From Haliclystus octoradiatus (lineage: Eukaryota; Cnidaria; Staurozoa; Stauromedusae; Haliclystidae), in NCBI GenBank assembly GCA_916610825.1, contig OU744452.1, positions 64,501 through 128,500 of the forward strand: a DNA stretch of 64,000 nt, written 5' to 3'. A program made the position numbers and the translations under genes. Under the pieces are notes generated by a model. The model was not told the origin of the DNA and did not search any database. It saw only the letters and a program-made list of their open reading frames with translations. Shown here piece after piece: positions 44,801 through 56,945 of this stretch. Every line of letters starts with the position of its first letter. Within the stretch, counting starts at the first letter, position 1.

Positions 44801-46071
44801 GGGTAAAACAGAGCATTATATAATGAGAGACAAAGATGTGGCAAAGCCTTTTTCCGTTACTCAGAGTTTCACGCGTTTAATTGCGATCTTCGGACGGTAA
44901 TAGATTACATATTGAGAACTCATTATTCATTTACTTTATTTAAACGCCTGGTTACTTCTTCATTTTTATTACAGATAACCGTGATTGGACCAAAAAAGAC
45001 ATCAAAACTTTATTCAATAGTCTGTGGGGTATGTTCACAATGGTTTGTAATCACGGTGTGCCGAATGCATAGGTCTAGGTTTATAGTGATTACGATCCTG
45101 GACGATGAGCTTCATGTTAACCTGATTTGCGTGTTCAAGTTATAATTTTGAAGATTTTTTAATATTTGTTACACTTGTTTTACGTTTCCTCAGGTGGTCA
45201 GGGTATAATAAAGCAGAATTTGGAATCTGGTGATCAGAACTTTTACCAACAGGGTATTGTGTTCAATCTTTAGCATTTAAGCACTATAGATTGGCGTTAG
45301 GAAGGGCAGCCGACTTTGAGATACACATACGCTTCGAAAATGATATTCAAAACGGCGAAAAAATGCTTCAGACTTACACTCTGCTTACTCTGTTTGTTTA
45401 TAAATGAAAAGTATAAAAATTCCCCAAGGTCATCAGAAGTTAGTATGGTATCATTCTATGAAATCCTATGTACTGTATACATGCACTATGAATTTTGAAA
45501 ATCTGAAAACCTACTGAATATGCTACTGAATTGGGCTCTTTTCAAACTTTAAGTATTTCAAATTTTAAGGTAGTTGTCAAGTAATAGAATGAGAAAAATT
45601 TAGATTTAAGTTTCTGATAAATTTCAGTATGGTTTCAGTATATCCAAGATTCATAATGCTACGGGGAACAATATATTATTCCAATTGATTTCCATTGTTT
45701 GCCAGTTGATTTGATTCCCCTATATACTATTTATTTCCTTGCAGTCAAAGGCAATGGTCTGGGCTCTGCTCCTTGCTATACTAAGAAAGATGCATTCTGT
45801 TTGCATGGACTGCCAGCAGATGTTCCTTTCAAAAGGCCAGCTGATTATGGAGTTCATCAGCGAAACAAAATCCGGGATAGTGCCAGCAAACTCTGGTTTG
45901 AAATGCTGCGTCCTCAAGAACAGGTTGTGGGTGAGTTGTTTATCGTTAATCGTTGAAATATACTATAAAGATTTACTGTTAATCTTCTGATAACATTCAT
46001 CATTTTTCTCGGTAGACCCTCAAGAAAACCAGCAACAAGGGGAAACGACAAGCGAAGTGGACGAAACCTGA
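41831..46071 (+). CDS. Homeodomain plus HMG-box-like protein carried by KDZ-2 (9 exons)
   Basis: Exons 41831-41876, 42779-42918, 43051-43168, 43649-43848, 43928-44081, 44975-45028, 45194-45253, 45745-45930 and 46016-46071 all have GT-AG sites and matching phases. They sum to 1014 nt, i.e. 337 residues and a stop. Residues about 17-75 are homeodomain-like: KYSQHQKDLLNDAYDNG (helix 1), QIEKLAADCELS, and a recognition helix TWIINRRRTARG carrying the W..N.R signature. Residues about 85-150 look like an HMG box (LSSYNIHCSKVF, KTFKEKIKIASVEFAAMS, ETKKDLC). The C-terminal half (FPVFCAVLDCEGNPF, APCYTKKDAFCL, an acidic Gln-rich end) is unrecognised. It faces the transposase gene convergently within the same TIRs. 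A DNA-binding accessory or regulator of the transposon is inferred. The upstream 5' end could include more exons. Confidence 0.8.
43515..43600. repeat. Small hairpin repeat in intron
   Basis: ATAAACGCAAAATTCAGACA and its inverted partner TGTCTGATTTTGCGTTTAT with a loop of about 30 bases. Lies in the intron before the HMG-like exon at 43649. Possibly a mini foldback element. Confidence 0.75.
44750..44900. repeat. Dispersed repeat, copy 2
   Basis: Inverse copy of 455-630, including GTGTAAACTCAGATAC, CTCAATGTTGGGTAAAACA and CGGACGGTAATAG. It ends about 75 bases before exon 6 of the homeodomain-HMG gene. Confidence 0.65.
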
Positions 46072-48624
46072 TGTTGCAATAGGCCATTATAATAATGATA
46101 ATAATAATGGGAACTATCCCGGATTTGTTACGCTGCATGCATGATGAATGCCATAATCAGCCGGTCTTTAGAAAGATACATCTGCTCGCAGTCTTTGATT
46201 TTTATATAATATAGAGTTGAATTTTAATTTCCTTGACTTCATTGATGTCTTCGTTGAATCTTTGTAACGCCCGATATCTGAAGACCGTTGATCTGTTAAT
46301 TTCTAATGTATAGTCTGTATAGGATTCCACACTTTGGGGCTTCAGCATTCAGCTACGTTGTTGCTACCTCGAATTGCTAAGAGCACCTTCTAATATAGTG
46401 CATAAAGTTCATTCTATACTATCCTGCTGACAAGAAAGAGTTTATTCATATGCTGGTAAAACACAGATCTACATGTGAGAAGAGTTTGAATTTTGTATAC
46501 TATACAAACGGTATCAACTTATGTTTCAAGAGATTCACTACATACCCTTGGATATAGGATGCAATAGTGCAACATGTGGTCAAGGCTAGAGACATGATAT
46601 AATATATGTATAATAAAATATGTACCAGCTTAGTTGCCCTGTTTCGGACATTTTTGGTTGAGTCTTAGAGATGCACCTGCACAAACATATCATAACTATA
46701 GCATGTGTGCAAAATGAAAATCATTTTCATATAGCATCAGCCATCGAGGGAAATCATTAAAATAATTTATGAGGATAAATTAGAAATTTATTATCTTAAG
46801 AAGTATCGGTTACATGGGCTACCATTATTTCAGTATTGTTGAGTTAGAAAAAATATTGAAATGTAAGGACATCTTTTATGTATATACAGTATCATGTATG
46901 TATATTTATTTCTCAATGAAAATATTGACTGGCAAATACAGGAGATGTTGTAAGCTCCCGCTTACGTCATTTACAGCATTTGAAAAAAACTTTGTATCTA
47001 CATATCTGAGATATGGTAGGCTAATAATCATGCATTTGTGGTACAATAAGGTTTTAAATCTATATTGTTAACGTGCCGTTTAAAAGAAGACGCACTTTTT
47101 GAAGTTACACATGCATGTCATCTGGTAGATTATTCCATCATGTAGGGTATAACCCGTGGAAAAATTGATATTTTACTATATGTTAATGGTTTTAATTTTA
47201 AAGTGTTACCACGCATATTTTAATTACTACTACTGTATGTACGTACTACTACTAATTTAAGTACTAAATGTTGAACATTATCAACATCTTACACCATCTA
47301 TTAAACTTGGCTTCAAACAAGTCAATCCTCAAATATACAACTAATTGAACGAAGCCGGGAACAACGTTTCATTTAATATTTATTAATTTGAACGAAAGAT
47401 ATCGAAATTCTATTAAATAATTGCTCAGGTCAGTTAGCGAGTTTTATGACCAGTCATTCTATAGTGGCCTATTTCATTCAAGGGGCTGCACCATTCATAA
47501 TTATGGAAACAACAAAAACGTACATCCATGGGTACTGTTCTATATTTGTTGTACAATTTTTTCCTATATTTTTTTTTCTCGATAGAAAAGACCGAGTATA
47601 CTACTTTTAGTACATTTGGAAGTCCTATCAAGGGAACATTGTAAGTGGCGTGGGCACGTGTCAGGGTGTATCGCGGTGAGGAGGTATCCTTTCTAAATAT
47701 CCGATACTATACCAATATTTCTGGGGTAATCATTTAGTTTACTTAGAAAAAAAATCCCGTCAACTAATTTCCCTTGAGTTTGCTAACAATTGGGGCTCAG
47801 TGTTCATATTGTAAAATATTATATGCTGTATTGTATGCTATTTTGATGACATAGTAGGCTGCCGATCTATGGCTGTCTATGTGATTTAGCCTTTATGATA
47901 TGCTTCCAGTATGGATTTCGGGTATCTATAATATGCACAATCAAGGTATTCAGCCAATCAATAAGATTTTACCCCCTTACATGATATATTTCCCTTGCTA
48001 TGAGCAATATGTATTACTATATTATGTAGCATTCTTAAAGGCTAATATCACCTGCTTTTTACTCTGGAATATACTTGACTATGAAGTATGGACGGTATAT
48101 GCTTGTATATAATGGTTTAGTCTCCCCTATGGTTATCCTAATGGCAGGTTTGTTCGTGTTGGTTGACCTAAAGAATATTTATCTTAGTTGACCAATACAG
48201 TCAGTAAAAATAGTTCACGTCTTACTTTGCATAGAATGACGCACTGCGACGTGTATCGGTACTGTATAGATAATCGAATGCATGATGTGATGGTGTGTGA
48301 AGGGGCCTTTATATTTCAAGGCTTATCGATTTCATCAAGAATTCGAATCGTTCTTATGGAATTAATTATATTGCATTGTATACTATAATTACTATGAAAG
48401 ATAAATATCTCTCTTCTAAACAGCCAGACTATTATCTGGAGTATATGCTCTTGTGTCGTTGTCAAAATGTTACTATCTATTAATGTGGCGAATGGGACAG
48501 AATGCAGAATCAAAGCAATACACAAGTTTAACACAACAAATCAATTAATTTTAACAAGTGTAATTTTAAAAAATAAATATATACAGAATAAAACATTTCT
48601 ATTAATCATGAAATTTATCAATTA
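46072..48624. other. Intergenic space between the two convergent KDZ-2 genes
   Basis: About 2.5 kb holding the 3' ends of both genes. No convincing coding frame. The short open frames seen are AT-rich and lack conserved motifs. Confidence 0.5.
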
Positions 48625-51600
48625 TCAATTATCGCTAATATCATCATCATTATCAGTATTGTCATCATCAAAATCATGATCACCAATTTCTTGCTCGTCC
48701 TCAACATCATCCTCATCACCATCCTCGCAGCTATCACAAAATATTGTTGTACTCAGACTCGGGGGGGCAGTATCAACATATAATTTTGTTTTAGAATTTC
48801 GATTCAGGGCATTTTGAGACTTAGATTCAGGGCTATTCACAATGCTTTTGGCATGGGAAAGCATTGACAACTCTCTTTCCTTCATTTTTTTGAGGGACCC
48901 TAATAGGGATCTCTCCCATCCCTCCCTGCTGTAAGAAAGAGATTTAGAGATGTTGGAGATTTCTACGTCGTAAAACCGCAGAGCTGCCTTAAATTCATCA
49001 TCCAACATCTTAACCTCTTCCTTACAGCGTTCCTCCATATGGAAAGCGTCCAAAAGTTCCCGCTTGACTGATTTTGGGAACCCTTCATCCCCTAGTACAT
49101 AATCCTTTCTATACATCACATTGGAATGATCTAGGATACATTCCAATGTGATAGGACAATCCTTAACAGTTACACAACATGAAAGAGCTAGCTCATTATG
49201 GTATTCTTTTAGTCGTCTTTTCAGTTTGTTGGTAACATTGGTAATGCTGGAACTCAGTCGTTTTCGGATTGCTTGGCCACCTTCAAATTATAGAAAATAA
49301 AAGAACGATGGAACTTTCACAGTCGTTGAATTAAATAGAAATTGCTATGACGTGAAATAGACAAACCTGATCCTAGCTCATTTTTCATTTTCAGTAACGT
49401 GAATCGATCATATGCCAACGGTCTGCATGCTTCAATGAAACAATCCCTTTTGCGCTGAGCAATAGCTTTCACAGCAATGGCATAGTCTGGTGATGTTGTC
49501 TTCCAGCGAGATAGCACACAATTATCATGTTCAAGGGATCTAACAGATTCAAGAAGACTGAAAAGAAAAGTATATATGAAAAAATAGATGTATTTGTATT
49601 ACTGCAATTACATAGGCCTACAGTAAAGTTAGGAAGTGAGAGATAAGTTTTCACAATACATTAAAGACACAGATTTTACAAAGAGGACTTACATTGGCTA
49701 TACTGTTTTCATTAACGTATCATTTTCAAAAGCGCCATTTGCTCGATTCACATGGAATTTAGAATAAAATTGGATGCAGCTTTGATTTTGTTTTCTGTTT
49801 CAACCCCTCCCTTCCCAATTTTCCATGCAATGAAAGGGTAAACATTAAATGTTCATGAATTTTCTGAGGAAATGTTTCCCAATTTTGAGGTGTCAATTCT
49901 CACATGCTGTGAATTTGTATTACCCACCTTAATCTCTGAAACCCACACCCCCTTCGAAAGTGCAAAAGCCCCATTAGAAAGGCACATTATATGTTAAATA
50001 AGCTGATTAGATGGGATTAGGGTGATACCGTCGCAATTACTATGTTCAATAAAAATCAATTTGGAAATGAATAGGTTTACCTATCCACATTAGCAGGAGT
50101 GCTTTCTGAATTTTGATCAGTATCAGAATTAGCAGCATGCGAGAAAGGCACAGAATGTAATTCAACTCCAACAGTTGTAGAAATGACAGACCTAGAGAGT
50201 AAATGAAAATAGTTTTCGAAGCATAAAATGGAAAACACAAAAATTGCATGGCTGATAAACATTTGCACACTAGGTGTGCCACATACGTATTATATTCAGA
50301 ACTGATGTTTTCTAAATTCTTATCAGTTTCAGTAGAGGACGTAGATGTGGAAGGCAAAGTGGAAGTGGAAGGTAATTCACTTCCAACAGTGGAAGAAATG
50401 ACATGCCTAAAACGAGATATGTTACTCACAGGTTATTGATACATCATACGTCATCACTGAATAATACATTTGAGTCGGAATCTAATGTAAAAACTGTGCT
50501 AGTAAGCGATTTCATACAGTTTGGTTACATCAAAATATGTTTAAATGTAATAGATTTATAACTTTCAATGTTATCAGTCTGAGGCAATTAACATAGCTAA
50601 ATACATTTATATGTTACTAACCTTGATGAATTTAGCTCGTGCAGTTTCATGACATACACTTCATTCCATGGAATTTGGGAAGGATTACTTTTGCCTGTAG
50701 TAAAAGTCAAACCTCAAGTTCTAATTATAACAAAAAAATCATGAAAGTTTTTCAAATTGAAAGATTGGGTGCATACCTTGCGGCTTTTGAGAAAGAATAA
50801 ATTTTTCTTCCACAGCCCAGATCTTTAACAAATCACGATTCACTTCTGCAACTGTGATTGAAAGAGAAACAATATGCTGCAAATATTGGTACTGTTTATT
50901 AGAGCTGTTCTGTTTATAAATGTACGTACAGTCCTTCAACAACGCATCAAGATGTGCAGTTGTTGTTGCAAGGCATGCAGTTGTCTTTCTACTACGGAGC
51001 AGAAGAGAAACACCTAAATTGAACAGAAAACATAATCATTTAATCATTTAAAGTAGGCTAAAGATAGGCTATAGGAGAAGACAAAAGTAAGACACCAGTC
51101 ACTAACCTAAGCTCCATCGCTTCCGTTCAGCATAATGCAGAAGAGCATTATCAAGGAGACTTGTCCGATTTTGAGGAGTCATCTCTTTTGATATTCTAGC
51201 AAATTCACCAAGGTAAGACCACAATCTTTCAGTACCTTCACCATCTGTGAGCCCAAAGCCTGCCAAACGCCTGGGGCTATATTTGAGCTGAAAGATTTCA
51301 AATAAACATATCAACTAGATTGTTAATAACATTTACAACATACTGTTATGGATACTAAATTATTGAATAATGGCAGAAACAAACTTGACAGGACATCACA
51401 TGACCATAAACATGAAACGCTGGCAAGGCTAAAGTCACGTTACTTTTCATCTGTGTTCCAGCAATGGATCTCTGTTAATGCAGAATAAATGTTTAACAAA
51501 TTGTAATATGAGGAGATATAAGGATTTGAGAAATAACTTTCCAATCAAATGTAGAAAAAATTTAAATTAGGTCTTGCCTGCAGATGCTTATCAAGGAGAC

Positions 51601-54600
51601 AAGCAATGTCATAGATAAATAATGGTTTAACATCACTATCTTTAACATCTTCAATGAGCTTTTTTAGTGCATAAACAGCATATGCAATTCTGAAAGTGAA
51701 AATTAGGAAATTCTAATGAATGATCAAAATTTGAAAAAGAAACTATAGAATTGGAAACAAAGATGCTCAGGCAAAAGCATCATCTGTTTTTCCTATTCTA
51801 AATTATGCTTTGTTTTACCTAACATTGACTACTTTCATATACATGCGTGTGTCTGAGTTTACACTCAGTATAATTGATTTGGAATTCATCATATAAATTT
51901 GTGAGGTGTTTATCTTACTTTTCTCCACCAAAGCAACTGTAAAACTGTCCAGGGTAGTCATGTCGACAAACAGTCCCTAGGACACCTTTCTCTGCCAATT
52001 TGCTGTTTCTGCCTTTAGATCTGAGGTTATCTTCTACTTCACCGGCATGGAATCGATTGCAATCCTAGCAATAATAGTATAATTCATCAAGTAATATACG
52101 TTTCATAACAACGCAGTGATTACATCTTAATAATATGTTTTTGCTTTGTATTTACTTTGACATCTTTCATAGCAGGCTTGCTCAAATTTTTGTTGTAGTC
52201 ATCTACGAATGCGTCAATAGTATTCTGGGGTTCAAAGAAGCGATTTGATGCCAGCAGTTCCTCAAAATCATTGTGTTGGCCACGCCTCTTTCGAACAAGG
52301 GCAAAACAGCCATCAAAAGACATAACTTTAGTACCAGATACCTTGACAAAAATAAATAAACATCTACAATTATATCAATTGCAATTCATAGTAGGCAATT
52401 TACATCTCAAATATAAATAATTGAATAGCACAATCATGATCATTGATGAGAACTGCAAGGATAAGCATTGATCCAGTTAACACACACTAATCCCTTGCAA
52501 ATTGCTGCCAGTCATAGATGACTATTTCGATATTAAGCAAGCAATTATGAAACATTTACGTTATTTATATCTAATAGTATTATAAGGTTACAAGAGATAC
52601 ATTATATTTCGCAGTTACAATACTTAAAATTCCATGTAGTTGCAATCATCATGAAACTTAAAGTAGCAGCAAACAACAAAATTGTTAAATCTACAAATAC
52701 GTTGATTAGTTGGTCATTGCAATGTATTTTAGCTTTATGCTCAATTGGCTTAATTGCAACATTTGACATTCCTAGGCGTTTCTTCAAGGGTAATATACTA
52801 CCTGCATGTAATAGATTGCATCCGAAGTATGTTTACAATTTAATACAGTAGGCCTAACACTTTAGTAGATCTAAAAATTTAGGTGGACCACACTATACTA
52901 TATATACTATACTATACTATACCACAGGACATGCTGGACAAGTTGTTCCATCATCTAAATCTAGTTTCAAAACATTTCCATAATGCATACTTTGACGCCA
53001 ATTTCTACAAATTGAAAATATCAAATCCAAGCTTGGTATGAGAGGATATATTATTAAGTACAATATGTTACATATTTTAATTTTTCTATTCAAAAGATCA
53101 TGACAGTTAGAATTGAAAGTTAAAGAAAGGCTGGAAGCTGGTAAGGAGTTATTGCTAAAATATTTACTTATTCTTGAAATTGTATTAATTAATTATAAAT
53201 TGTACAAACCGGTACTCTGTAAAACAGTTAACAAGCACTTTGTAGATATCTGATCTCTAAAAGAAACATACAATAATCCCCTTGTTAATGTTTAATTGCT
53301 AGAAATTTATATCTGGGAATAAATTGAAACAAATGAAGTGTTTAGAAATGTAAAATTCCAATACTTAGCCTACATAGTTATAAGACCATTTTCTAGTGCG
53401 ATATAAAGCAGCATCCCAGAACTTTTTTATAGATGCATGGCACTCAAATTGAATGGAATACAAATACTCCATGAAATCCATATGAAAACAGGTAATAGGT
53501 TTAACTGGGCTACCTGGCCAAAAGCCTACAAAGAAGTACAATAGTATCAATCGTTAAGAAATGAGTTTTCATTCACAATTTTAAATAAAGTTGTTTAACA
53601 TTAATTTGATTCAACATTGATTTGTTCAACTCAATCTTAACAATCAGTAGGCCTATGTCAATATAGCCTAAGCGTGAATAGTGGTGTATGTATTTGTGTA
53701 CCTGCTTTCACCAACTGCACAGCTTCAGAATGACAAGAGCAAAATGTCATCACAAACTGATGTTGAGCGCCTATGTAGGCAGAAAGAAAATCATATAACC
53801 TCTAGAAATTGAGTACAGTAGGCCTACATCAACACTTACACATTATTGATATATATTGAGACAAACAACAAGGATATAGCTCACCCAGGCTGTCTACTAA
53901 CACCATATTTCGTTTTTGGAAATTACACAAGCTTGAATGTTGCATCTTATTAGTGACATCGACATATCCTGATACAGTCACACTTGAATATACCCCATCC
54001 TAGCGAAACAAATTATTTTCTCAATATTGTAAAGGTTATGCTTCACAGCAAATGAAACAGTTTTACTGTTCACCAATTTGCTATCAACAAACAATTTTAC
54101 ATTTTCAGAAAGTAACAGCCATCATAAATATCACAGAATTTCGCTGTTTATTACCTTGAAAATCTCTATTTTGTGATGGAATAAATCCCCTTCATGGGAT
54201 TTTATCATGCAGTCACTACAGTAGTGCCTCAAAGAGGAGCATGTACAGCAGCGGACATGTGCACCGGTGATATCTGTATCACATTTAAAGCATTTGAAGT
54301 CATCATCTGACATTGTTAAGGCTGCTTTAACTAAATTTTCTGAAATTTTGGCCCATTCAAGAGCTTTGCTGGATCTTTTATCTCTGTAGGACTTTGAAAA
54401 TTTGGTCTTTTTCCTAGTAGTGTCTTCTCTGTCACTTCCAGAATCATCGCCTGGAAAAACAGTTGTGATATGCAAACAGCTAATTTTACAGAATACTTTC
54501 CAATCAAAATAAAAGTTATTGAAAGAAAAAAAGATTTATACTCAGGCCACCACCACTGTCCCAAAACTCTGTTGTAGGGCTTCTTTGACTGGAGCTGTTG

Positions 54601-55513
54601 GTCTGTGATTCATGGTTTTCAGATCCTTGGACATCCACTGATGAACTTGCTCCAGGAACGCTTTTTCCATAGTCTATGTTTTTTTTGAAGTCAATTTTCC
54701 TTAGAAGATAGAAGGCAGTTAGTTATGAAGTCCAAGAAGAGAGAAAGGTTGACAAACGGGCACAACTTTAAACAGTTATGTCATGCCAAACTATACGCCA
54801 CTAGGTACCATTTTCAAAAATAAGTCTATCAAGACCATGCCTGAGTTGTACAATTGTTGAAATAATATATTGATAGCCTATATCTTATTAAGCATACAGT
54901 GTAACCCGCTTATGTGAAATTCGGATAGTGAAATTCCCGCTTATCTGCAACCTGGCTTTGAAATCCGTTAAACAATTTTCTGGTCAAGTCCTTGGTAAAC
55001 AATTTCGGATAAATGCAATAAAAACCGTTGACATTTTTGACTTGCACTTAAGCGGGTTACACTGTATTATATTAGCCAGTCATTTGAACTACTAGACCTA
55101 CTGTAAAACTTGTCAGGTGAATACTGAATAAATAATGATGATTATGATGTTTGTCCATTTTCAAAAATTCCAAATATATCAATCGTACAATTTTGTGTGA
55201 TTTATGTTTAATTTAATTTTCACCTCTACAAAGTTGTTGAGTATGATCCTGTCCTAATTTCAAATTTGTTATCACAGTTACACAATGTTTGATGTTTTAC
55301 AAGGCTATAATGTATTGATCACACGCGTGACAGGCCTCTAGTGTCTTATGTCTGTGTATGATTTATTGTAATTACTAATTGCAGTCTGAAATTAAAGCCC
55401 ATCATTCAGCTCAGCTTAGGGCCTACCTTATTTTGCCTTTACCAGTTTCTGCTTTTATAGATTTGATTTTAAAACCCCAGCCTCCTCTTCTTTTTATTCC
55501 TTTCTTGCCCATT
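48625..55513 (-). CDS. KDZ-family transposase, multi-exon (KDZ-2)
   Basis: Starts at ATG 55513 (exon 55430-55513: MGKKGIKRRGGWGFK), followed by exon about 54545-54701 (Ser-rich), joined in phase. Then the Cys/His cluster exon ending near 54155 (CFKCDTD, CCTCSS, CSDCM); 53885-53998; 53707-53780 (FCSCHSEAVQLVKAG); about 53400-53526 (FWPGSPVKP); 52920-53010 (CPACP); 52157-52341 (MSFDGCFALVRKRRG, first catalytic Asp); about 51920-52070 (LAEKGVLGTVCRHD); 51577-51690 (FIYDIACLLDKHLQ); 51105-51294 (GLTDGEGTERLWSYLG, catalytic Glu); small exons; 49317-49517; last 48625-49280 (GGQAIRKRLSSSITNVT, acidic tail). Same order as KDZ-1. Oddly, the Asp in KDZ-1's LDETG is Ala here. It would excise and insert KDZ elements. 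Confidence 0.88.
51785..51875. repeat. Dispersed repeat, copy 3 (partial)
   Basis: Related to 540-630: TTTGTTTTACCTAACATTGA and GAGTTTACACTCAGTATAAT. Lies in an intron of the KDZ-2 transposase. Confidence 0.6.
54897..55064. mobile_element. Pogo/Tc1-like MITE inside KDZ-2
   Basis: 168 bp with perfect ends CAGTGTAACCCGCTTA and TAAGCGGGTTACACTG, flanked by TA on both sides. It sits in the first intron of the KDZ-2 transposase gene. TA duplication and CAGTG ends fit pogo/Tigger-type mobilisation. Confidence 0.85.
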
Positions 55514-55674
55514 ATTCTTTTTTGCAAAATGGAGAAAATCCTTGTTAGTAAATAATATGTTAGTTACATTAAATGTAATACATTTTGAATAGTATTATTC
55601 TACATTCCCAAAGTGAACGATTATTCCTCCAAGTCTAAGGCTGGTAAATTATGCAAAAATTCGCGGTGGCAGCT

Positions 55675-55834
55675 TGGCCTTTCGAAGCAATCTCGTCTGA
55701 TTTCGCGGGCTCGAATGATAATCGGAAAGACTGGGTTCAAGGGATTTAGTAGCCCAGAATCATCTTACTCTACATATTGATTCAAGATTCATAATAACCC
55801 TTACCAGTAATGTGATTTAGAGACGGATAGGGTG
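55675..55834 (-). repeat. Right TIR of KDZ-2
   Basis: Inverted copy of 39198-39357. The repeat stops at TGGCCTTTCG. Inward of that the two ends differ. Confidence 0.95.
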
Positions 55835-55924
55835 TAACATAAAGTTACCTCAGTCTAGGTGTGGCTGAACTATTGATAAGTGTGTTCTCTGAGTTATGTA
55901 AATCATATAGTTGAGGACACCACA
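55835..55924 (+). repeat. 5' LTR of Gypsy-2, second part
   Basis: It begins with the right copy of TAACATAA (55835-55842), continues AAGTTACCTCAGTCTAGG... and ends GGACACCACA. It matches 63463-63551 of the 3' LTR with a few substitutions. A primer-binding region (TTTGGCGACGAAAATGG) follows. Confidence 0.95.
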
Positions 55925-56945
55925 TTTGGCGACGAAAATGGGATCTATTCTTCTTTTATCATCAATGTTAAAAGACCAAGCGGTTATTTTCTGTAAAGAA
56001 TGGGGTTTCTCTCACGAGGGAACCAAAGACGAGCTTATCGGACGACTCCGACAAGGGCTAATTGCTGTTGGTATAGAACCTACACTTTATGATTTCCAAT
56101 CAAGGTCACAATTGGTACCTCAAAGTGCTATTATTCAACCATCGAATAATTTTTCGCGTTCACTGGATATACCAGCTCCGCAGCAGTTCGAGTTATCACC
56201 TTCTGCAAATGTTGCTAGTCGTTGGGAGAAATGGCTACGATGTTTCGAAGTCTATCTTAGTTGCATAGGGGATGAAATCAATCCAAATCGCAAGGCTTCA
56301 TTAATGTTACATGTCTCTGGTCCACAAATTCTACATTTGGTGGATACATTTGATTTAGAGAGAGATGGAGATTACTACAAACAGTTGGTAAAGACCATCA
56401 CCGATTATTTTCGCCCACGGAAGAATAAACATTATGAAAGGTTTTTATTCGGGCAATCAATTCCAAAAGAGCACGAGTCTACTGATGTATATGTGACAAG
56501 GTTACGGGAATTGGGTAGTCATTGTGAGTTTACATGTAGTAAAGATGATTGTAAACAAAATTTACTGGAAGAAATGATTACTGATCAAGTGGTACAGAAT
56601 GGCTATTCGACAGACTTACGGAAAAAGTATTTACGTGAGGAAAACTTAACTTTAAATAAAATATTGGAGATTTCCAGAAGTTACGAGGCAGCAAATCATC
56701 AAACCGAAAGTATGACAAAGTTTCAGCTACCTGATAGTAGCTCTAGTTTAGTACAAGCTATCAGCGGTAATAAAGAATTTAAAAGTTCAAAAGGAACAAG
56801 AATGAAAAGCTTTGTTATTTTTGTGAAAGTTACCATGTTTTTGGAAAATCTAATTGCCCTGCAGGCAATGCGGTGTGCCATACTTGTGAAAAGGTGGGGC
56901 ACTATGCTAGATCACGGAAATGCCAAAAGAAGCAAAAGACTGTAA
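55911..56945 (+). CDS. gag: Gypsy-2 Gag with SAP-like N-terminus
   Basis: The likely start is ATG at 55938 (MGSILLLSSMLKDQ), just after the primer-binding region. The open frame begins earlier, inside the LTR. Residues about 10-45 (LKDQAVIFCKEWGFSHEGTK, then a LIGRLRQG helix) resemble a SAP DNA-binding helix-turn-helix. A helical capsid-like region follows (WEKWLRCFEVYLS ... YFRPRKN). The zinc knuckle CHTCEKVGHYARSRKC lies at 56873-56925 in the pol frame, so a frame change separates it from the capsid. Gag would package the element RNA. Confidence 0.85.
   Translation: MRTPHLATKMGSILLLSSMLKDQAVIFCKEWGFSHEGTKDELIGRLRQGLIAVGIEPTLYDFQSRSQLVPQSAIIQPSNNFSRSLDIPAPQQFELSPSANVASRWEKWLRCFEVYLSCIGDEINPNRKASLMLHVSGPQILHLVDTFDLERDGDYYKQLVKTITDYFRPRKNKHYERFLFGQSIPKEHESTDVYVTRLRELGSHCEFTCSKDDCKQNLLEEMITDQVVQNGYSTDLRKKYLREENLTLNKILEISRSYEAANHQTESMTKFQLPDSSSSLVQAISGNKEFKSSKGTRMKSFVIFVKVTMFLENLIALQAMRCAILVKRWGTMLDHGNAKRSKRL

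Larger units (their letters stand above)
39198..55834. mobile_element. Giant KDZ DNA transposon (KDZ-2), 16.6 kb
   Basis: 16,637 bp. Terminal inverted repeats of about 160 bp (39198-39357 and 55675-55834) start CACCCTATCCGTC and differ at only about 2 positions. It is flanked by an 8-bp duplication TAACATAA (39190-39197, 55835-55842), and the empty site survives in the 3' LTR of the host Gypsy-2. It carries a KDZ transposase gene (minus, 48625-55513) and a second spliced gene (plus, 41831-46071) converging on it. KDZ elements of the Zisupton type are known for 8-bp duplications. The near-identical TIRs suggest recent movement. Confidence 0.92.

Noticed and set aside
48625..48760. Acidic, low-complexity stretch considered as a separate acidic protein
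   Set aside because: It is the C-terminal tail of the KDZ-2 transposase exon, matching the acidic tail of KDZ-1.
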